A DNA stretch of 64,000 nt from Massariosphaeria phaeospora. Taxonomy: Eukaryota; Ascomycota; Dothideomycetes; Pleosporales. The position numbers were made by a program, and so were the translations under genes. Below are positions 58,537-64,000 of the stretch, one piece after another. The stretch is from assembly GCA_011032825.1 (NCBI GenBank), contig JAADJZ010000011.1, forward strand, positions 620,001 to 684,000. The letters run 5' to 3'. The notes under the pieces were generated by a model. That model saw only the letters and a program-made list of their open reading frames with translations, did no database searches and was not told the origin of the DNA. Position 1 is the stretch's first letter, and each line of letters opens with the position of its first letter.

Positions 58537-60467
58537 ATGGTTTATCGAGGGAAGCCATCAGCAGCATGCGGGGAATGCAGGAAGCGGAGGACTCGGGTAC
58601 GTGTAGACGCGCGACTTATGATCGTCGCTGGGTCGCTCGGTTCATGGAATCACGTCAGCTTACAGCTTTCCCAGTGTGATCAGGCTGTTCCCGCCTGCGG
58701 GCAATGCGTTAAGGCCAAGCGCGCATGCACCGGCTACAGGAATACGACAGACCTAATGTTCTTCGACGAGAGCAGTAAGGTGGCCAAGAAGAGCAAATCC
58801 AGAGCTGCGCGCTTAGCAGAGAGCGACTCCCATTCATCCAGTTCGGACCCGGATGACCTAGAGGATCAGGCCCCCGTTCTGCGCATCGTGCCCGAGTATG
58901 CCGCGCCCATACGACTTACCGACATGGTCTTGTATCAGCCTCTAGGTGATCTTGCCGTAAACTTTTTCATGACCAACTACGTTAGTGATCCATTGACGTC
59001 TCAGTTTGACTATCTGCCGGCGATTTTCTTTCGTGGCAGCTCGTCTTCGTCGTACTCCGAGCTTCAGCAGATTGTCAAAGCTGTCGGGTTAGCAGGGTAT
59101 GCACAAGCGACCCAGCACCACGAACTCATCAACTCCGCAATGAAGAGCTATGTCAATGCGATTCGCCAAGTCAACCTTATCCTATCCGATCCTAAGGCTG
59201 CTGGACACGATTCAACGTTGATAACTGTCATGCTGCTAGCCATGTTCGAAGTCATGATACTGCCTCGCACTACCGGATTGGAGAATCTCACCAAACACAT
59301 GGATGGCGCTATTTCCATCGCGACTATGCGCCTAAAACAGCAGAGCTTGACAGCCGTAGGCAGAAAACTGCTTGGAAATATTGCTCAGGTCGTGGTGATG
59401 AATTCCTGGATACAGAACATCCCCCTTCCGCCAGACTTTATCAATATCAAGAACCAGCTGGACAAGATGGAAAATCGCTCATCGGTGCATGCTACTTTCC
59501 TAGACATCGTTACGGAACTCCTCCAATTCCGGGAAGCACTCTTGAAGAAGAACAAATACCACTCACCAGCAGCGGTGATCGAGGAAGCTGCGATTATTGA
59601 TGAGGGTGTGAAAATCTTCATGGAAGATGTTCTTCCAATGCGTGCACACTTTCGAGGCGTCCACGCATCAACAGACGAAGCAGAGCTATCGTACAACGGA
59701 TACTACCACGGTATGTCTACTTCAGTCTCGTTGTCCACTTTCAACTGACCATTCTTTTAGTCTACCCTCGCAACTTCGCAGCTCACATCTGGAACAACTC
59801 ACGCGCCTCTCGAATACGCCTTCATCAAGTGATCATATCCCAGTGTCGCAAGATCCTCTCTTCGCAAACCGGCAGCGAACGCGCGATGGCAGCAGCTCAA
59901 TTAGCAGAATCCGAAATCCTTATCCAATATCTCGTCGAAGAGATCTGCGCTACTATACCACAATTAGCTTGCTATCTCGAGCAACTTCCTTCTTATGCTA
60001 GGAATCAAGAACTCGATCCGAAAATATCACAGTCACCTGATAGCGGAGGACCTGTCAAGGCCCAAGGCACCACATCACCAGCCCCTGCCCTCAAATCTCA
60101 CTTTTCGTATAGTCCACCAGGTCCTAAGGGGGTGGCCCAACCGAACGATCCAACTCTAGCTGTGCCGAAACGCGCTAGCGAGTACCACGTGCTTTATCAT
60201 CTCTATGCTATTTGTTCCATGCCTACCACATCGAAAAATATGAGGAACTGGATACGTGGACGCATAAGATTCATGGAAGCCTCCACCATACCAAAGGAGC
60301 TAACACTCTTCAAAGAAATCTTAAAGAGTAGGGGGCACCTGCCTATGGATGAAAATTTCGACGCCATACCTGAACAGCTTGCATTTGAGCAATTGGTCTT
60401 CTTCCACCCGCTCTCGATTCGAAGCAACAACATCTGGTTGATTATAGCGGGGCAAGTTCGGATCTAA
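58537..60467 (+). CDS. Zn2Cys6 fungal transcription factor
   Basis: Fungal-specific binuclear zinc-cluster regulator, 600 aa. Exons are 58537-58596, 58675-59710 and 59761-60467. Splicing intron 1 restores the DNA-binding cluster, residues about 11-40: CGECRKRRTRCDQ, then PACGQCVKAKRAC, giving the C-x2-C-x6-C-x6-C-x2-C-x6-C pattern. A basic, Ser-rich linker follows (KVAKKSKSRAARLAESDSHSS), then a largely helical middle-homology-like region with DPLTSQFDYLPAIFF and LITVMLLAMFEVMILPRT. Target genes are unknown. The nearest downstream gene is a secreted chitinase, but nothing in the sequence links them. The unspliced frame would keep the two halves of the zinc cluster apart, which supports the intron. 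Confidence 0.92.
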
Positions 60468-62093
60468 GCACCCGAAGCGCTTGGTCCTACCGTTACATGT
60501 CCTTCTCGCTGCTCGAATGGCTTTTGGCCGATGGGATTGGTTCGTGTCCAAGACGTTACTTTCGTGTCGATGTTACGTGAATACCCATAGTCCTTCTGGT
60601 CTGAGGCCTGAGGGGCTTCAGAACATGTACATTATATCTGGCGTTACATCTGCTTATTTTGATTCCCTGTCTGTATAGCAATTGCGTTGAATTTAGACTA
60701 ATCTAGACAGTATCTTCACATCTTCGAGAAGTATAGTGAGTGACTCATACACTCGCAGGATGTTGACTGCCTGGATACCATTAGCCGAGAAGCATTGTTC
60801 AACTCGATACAGAACTAGTCATATAGCTCCCAGACTGTGTGTTGACTGCAACAATCAGCCATGATGCAGTTTGGGGCGGACTACGAGATACACATTCGCA
60901 TCCTACTGAGTGATAGTCTAGGAACGGACGATGAGGACGACTAGCAAAGGTATGTATGACTACTACGTCCCAGACTATTTACTCATCTATCCTATGTGAG
61001 TTCAACCCCGGAATTATTAGCCCGAAGTAACCACACCAGGTGTGATCATTGCGCGGCTCCTCCGGCAGTTTCTTTTGTCTCTTACTCAATGCAACACAAA
61101 CAGCCTTATCTACTGCGTATGACAGCCTTAGACGCCACAAACTATCCACATGATAGAGCTGCAGGGACCATGGTCGTTGTTCCACCTCGAGTTACTCCAT
61201 TAGGAAGGTAACCCCTAAGCGCGCACCTTGTATAAATCGCTTGGCTCCGTCGACCAATTATGTGGGACAGGTACCTGGGGTTTGGGCCAGGACAAAGGGC
61301 ACGATAAGGCTCGTGGCTACAAGGCCCTGTCTATCATGTGGGTCACTGGTACGGAACCCGGTTCGTTAACTGTGGGCTGCAAAGCTTACGGGTAACGACA
61401 GTCCCACATCAGTTACAAGCGGCCTCGGAACGTGGAACCAATCTCGCCAAAAACTCCGAATCCCGAAGTCAAACTGTGGTCAAAAGGCCTATAATCTTAC
61501 TCTCGAATCGATCAGATCTACGGCAAAGCAGATCACGCATGTTCATCCGTTCACCCAGTCCGGCCAGCACTACCAGGCACGCACGTGGGCCTTTTTCCCC
61601 GCCCGGTCCCTTGTAGACATCCTGGACTACACATCAGCCGTTGCAAAAGCCACAGACTGTGACAAGAACAAGGCCGTAGTGTATCTAACTGCTACCCCAC
61701 AATCTCTCCCATGATGGATCCCTTATCGCGCGAGACTGGGTAAAGCGGTTCGTGTTGCATTCTCACAGTCCTTCAACTCTGTAGAAACTGTAACCCGATC
61801 ACACCCTTTTCATGTACGGATACCTCGTCCTGTTCTGTTCTCATGGCCGACCGAGTAGTTGTTGTAACCCACCATCATGTCTACCGACTTCTGCATGTGG
61901 AAGGAACTGTGGTATTCGTAGGTGATTGGAGAGCTTTATGGGCCGCTCGCAAGGTTCCACACAGCTATGGTGCGAATATAAGGTGCTTCATGGCGCGCAG
62001 AAGGGGTTTGATTTTGGACGAGTACAGATTGAAGTCTTCACATTCGACTTTCGCACTCTTCTTTGACGACCTAGTTCCACCAGCGGCTACAAG
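60468..62093. other. 1.6-kb intergenic region upstream of the chitinase
   Basis: Holds the transcription-factor 3' end and the chitinase promoter. Frames such as 61338-61616 and 61843-62127 show no domain and overlap the chitinase start in another frame. I see no gene or RNA. Confidence 0.5.
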
Positions 62094-63276
62094 ATGTGGA
62101 CACTATCTATACTCACTGCGTTGCTGACTGCGGCGGATCAAGTCCATGCCGGATTCAATCCAGGCAGCAAGTCCAACATTGTCCTCTACTGGGGCCAGAA
62201 CTCGGCCGGCCAACAAAGCACGCAGACTCGTTTGTCCAACTACTGCAATAGTACGTCCCGCCGAACAAGTCATCCTTCTACTATTCTGACCACGAGACAC
62301 AGATGCCGATGTCGACGTGATCCTTCTATCCTTCCTCCTCCGCTTCAACGGAGCCGGCAACCAACCAGTCATGAACTTCGCCAACCAAGGCGACAAATGC
62401 ACCACCTTCCCCGGCACCGAAACCTTCTCCTGCCCTGAGATCGAGTAGGTCCCCCAACCTGCACTCCATGCTTCCCCTCCGTGCTAACCCCGCTCGCAGA
62501 GCCGACATCAAAACCTGCCAAGCCCAAGGCAAAACCATCATGCTCTCCCTCGGCGGCGACGCCTACACGGAAGGCGGCTACACGTCCGCCGGCGCTGCCA
62601 CCGACGGCGCCAATAAGATCTGGGCGACTTTCGGCCCCGTGCAATCGGGCTCCGGCGCGCTACGGCCCTTCGGTACTGCCGTGCTCGACGGCTTCGACTT
62701 CGACTTCGAAGCCAACGTGCAGAACATGGCCGTATGGGGCAACCGCATGCGCACGCTCATGGACAGCGCGGGCGGTCGCAAGTTCTACCTGTCAGCCGCA
62801 CCGCAGTGCCCCTTTCCCGACTGGTACAACAAGGACATCATCGACAACGTTCCGCTTAGCTGGGTTAATGTTCAATTCTACAATAATGGATGTGGTGCCT
62901 CGTCGTACGTGCCGGGCGCTGCTGACCAGTGGAACTACAACTTCAACCAGTAAGTTTTGCGAATATAACTGACGCGTTTGTGTCTAACATGTGCGATAGG
63001 TGGGACACGTGGGCGCGCCAGAGCAAGAACCCCGCCGTGCGCGTGCTGCTCGGTGTGCCTTCCAACACGGGCGCGGGAAGGGGCTACCTGTCGCCAAGTG
63101 CGTTGCGCCCCGTCGTCGAGTACAGTGCGCGGTTTGCCAGTTTTGGCGGCGTCATGATGTGGGATGCCAGTCAAGCCTATCAGAACGGAAATTTTATCGG
63201 GGATGTGAAGGCCTTGTTGCGCACGGTGTTCAAGAGGGGTATGCGCTGGGGTGCGAGGAGTGCGAGTGAGGAGTGA
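62094..63276 (+). CDS. Secreted class III chitinase, GH18
   Basis: Endochitinase of glycoside hydrolase family 18 (plant/fungal class III), cleaving beta-1,4-N-acetylglucosamine in cell walls. Exons are 62094-62250, 62303-62444, 62500-62949 and 63000-63276, giving 341 aa. A signal peptide (MWTLSILTALLTAADQVHA) is followed by NIVLYWGQNSAGQ at the first barrel strand, TIMLSLGGDAY (the SxGG motif) and the catalytic DGFDFDFE at 163-170 with acid/base Glu170; YLSAAPQCPFPD and GGVMMWDASQAY are typical later strands. There is no chitin-binding module, Ser/Thr-rich stalk or GPI signal; the tail ends KRGMRWGARSASEE. All introns are 49-55 bp with good borders. A role in wall remodelling or nutrient release is likely from family knowledge. 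Confidence 0.95.
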
Positions 63277-64000
63277 TATGGACACAGAAGGAGGTGGGAA
63301 CTATAGGTGTGAAATATAGGCGGGTAGTTGAGGGGATGAGTGGGTTCTTGTTTATATTTTCATGTTCTTTCTTTCAATCAGATTGTAAATACTTCTTGTC
63401 TATAGTTTGCAAATGGAACCTCTTCTATAAACAAACAGTTCTGGAGCTTGCCGTGAGGAGGGGGCACGCGAGGATAGGATCTGCCGGCAGCAAAGGAGGC
63501 GAGTACGGCGTCGTAGAGCTAGATAGGGTGACGTTGTAGTTGGTCTATCGAGTGAGGGAAAGGGATTAGTTGAGCCGATTAATGTGCACTCCGAAGGTGC
63601 ATTGGCGGCGTGTAGGGGATTAGTGGGAGTAAGAAAGCCCGAAAGAAAATATGGAAGCTACTCAGTTAGATCTGTAGCCGTATACGTCGAGTCTCACTAT
63701 GTGAACTGTCGTAACAAAAACGCACTTCATCTGCAAAGCTAGGGGTTGACATGTCAGTGCTCAAAGATTTGGAGTATCTACTTCTCGATAGCCGTAGAAC
63801 AAAGCCGCAAGTTCATATTCGCGTCGAGATGCGCAGGGACGGGTACATCCATCACTTGAACGTCGTCTCCTCAGACTTCTCTGCGGCGCCCTTATCATAT
63901 CGGTTGCCCCTCGCAGCTGCCAATCCATCCTCGTCCGTCTTATGCACCTTCTTCATATAGTGCTTAAACGCTCTTGACATCTCGACCGTCGAACGAATAT
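63277..64000. other. Intergenic region to window end
   Basis: Chitinase 3' UTR and beyond. Two short plus-strand frames (63273-63539, 63751-63960) have no motif. No supported feature. Confidence 0.5.

Noticed and set aside
57730..63276. Zn2Cys6 regulator plus chitinase as a biosynthetic or mycoparasitism cluster
   Set aside because: Only two genes separated by 1.6 kb, with no tailoring enzyme, transporter or backbone synthase nearby.
1..64000. CRISPR array, IS element, rRNA or intact transposon
   Set aside because: No regularly spaced repeats, transposase or reverse-transcriptase motifs or rRNA-like blocks were seen; the splice pattern is eukaryotic.

Overview
The window is nuclear DNA from a filamentous ascomycete (Pezizomycotina, probably Dothideomycetes; the class is a guess). 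The evidence is genes broken by short GT...AG introns of mostly 50-80 bp with CTAAC/CTGAC branch sites, and a typical mould gene set: Gda1, SamB, Tel1, Nup192, a Dnf3-type flippase, a Zn2Cys6 regulator and a class III chitinase. I rebuilt the spliced models by hand from reading frame and splice signals. They are inferred from DNA only, without transcript support.

Layout. 0-15 kb: a partial adenosine-deaminase-like gene (minus), the heterotrimeric G-protein beta subunit, its chaperone phosducin-like protein about 4.3 kb further on the same strand, then a long gene-poor stretch with decayed repeats and palindromes, and an EF-hand gene. 15-19 kb: a small secreted protein of unknown function and an F-box pseudogene with six in-frame stops. 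19-36.3 kb: housekeeping genes (Golgi GDPase, CorA-type transporter, SamB/Mub1 MYND protein, Dnf3-type P4-ATPase, and a PPPDE-thioredoxin-PUL protein). 36.3-39 kb: a tandem pair of secreted KP4-like cysteine-rich proteins. 39-42 kb: two mitochondrial genes back to back (bS6m and glycine cleavage H) and an MDR oxidoreductase. 42.8-57.7 kb: NUP192 and TEL1 head to head, two very large genes covering about 15 kb. 58.5-63.3 kb: a Zn2Cys6 transcription factor and a GH18 chitinase.

How the genes relate. Most neighbours are functionally independent. Exceptions worth noting are the G-beta/phosducin-like pair (client and chaperone), the two mitochondrial genes sharing a 172-bp promoter, and the tandem KP4-like paralogues. 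I found no CRISPR, tRNA, rRNA, intact transposon or secondary-metabolite cluster, and no convincing wholly new multi-gene system. The most unusual items are the stop-riddled but frame-intact F-box pseudogene, the palindrome-rich relic at 12.5-13.9 kb, the KP4-like pair and the orphan secreted protein.
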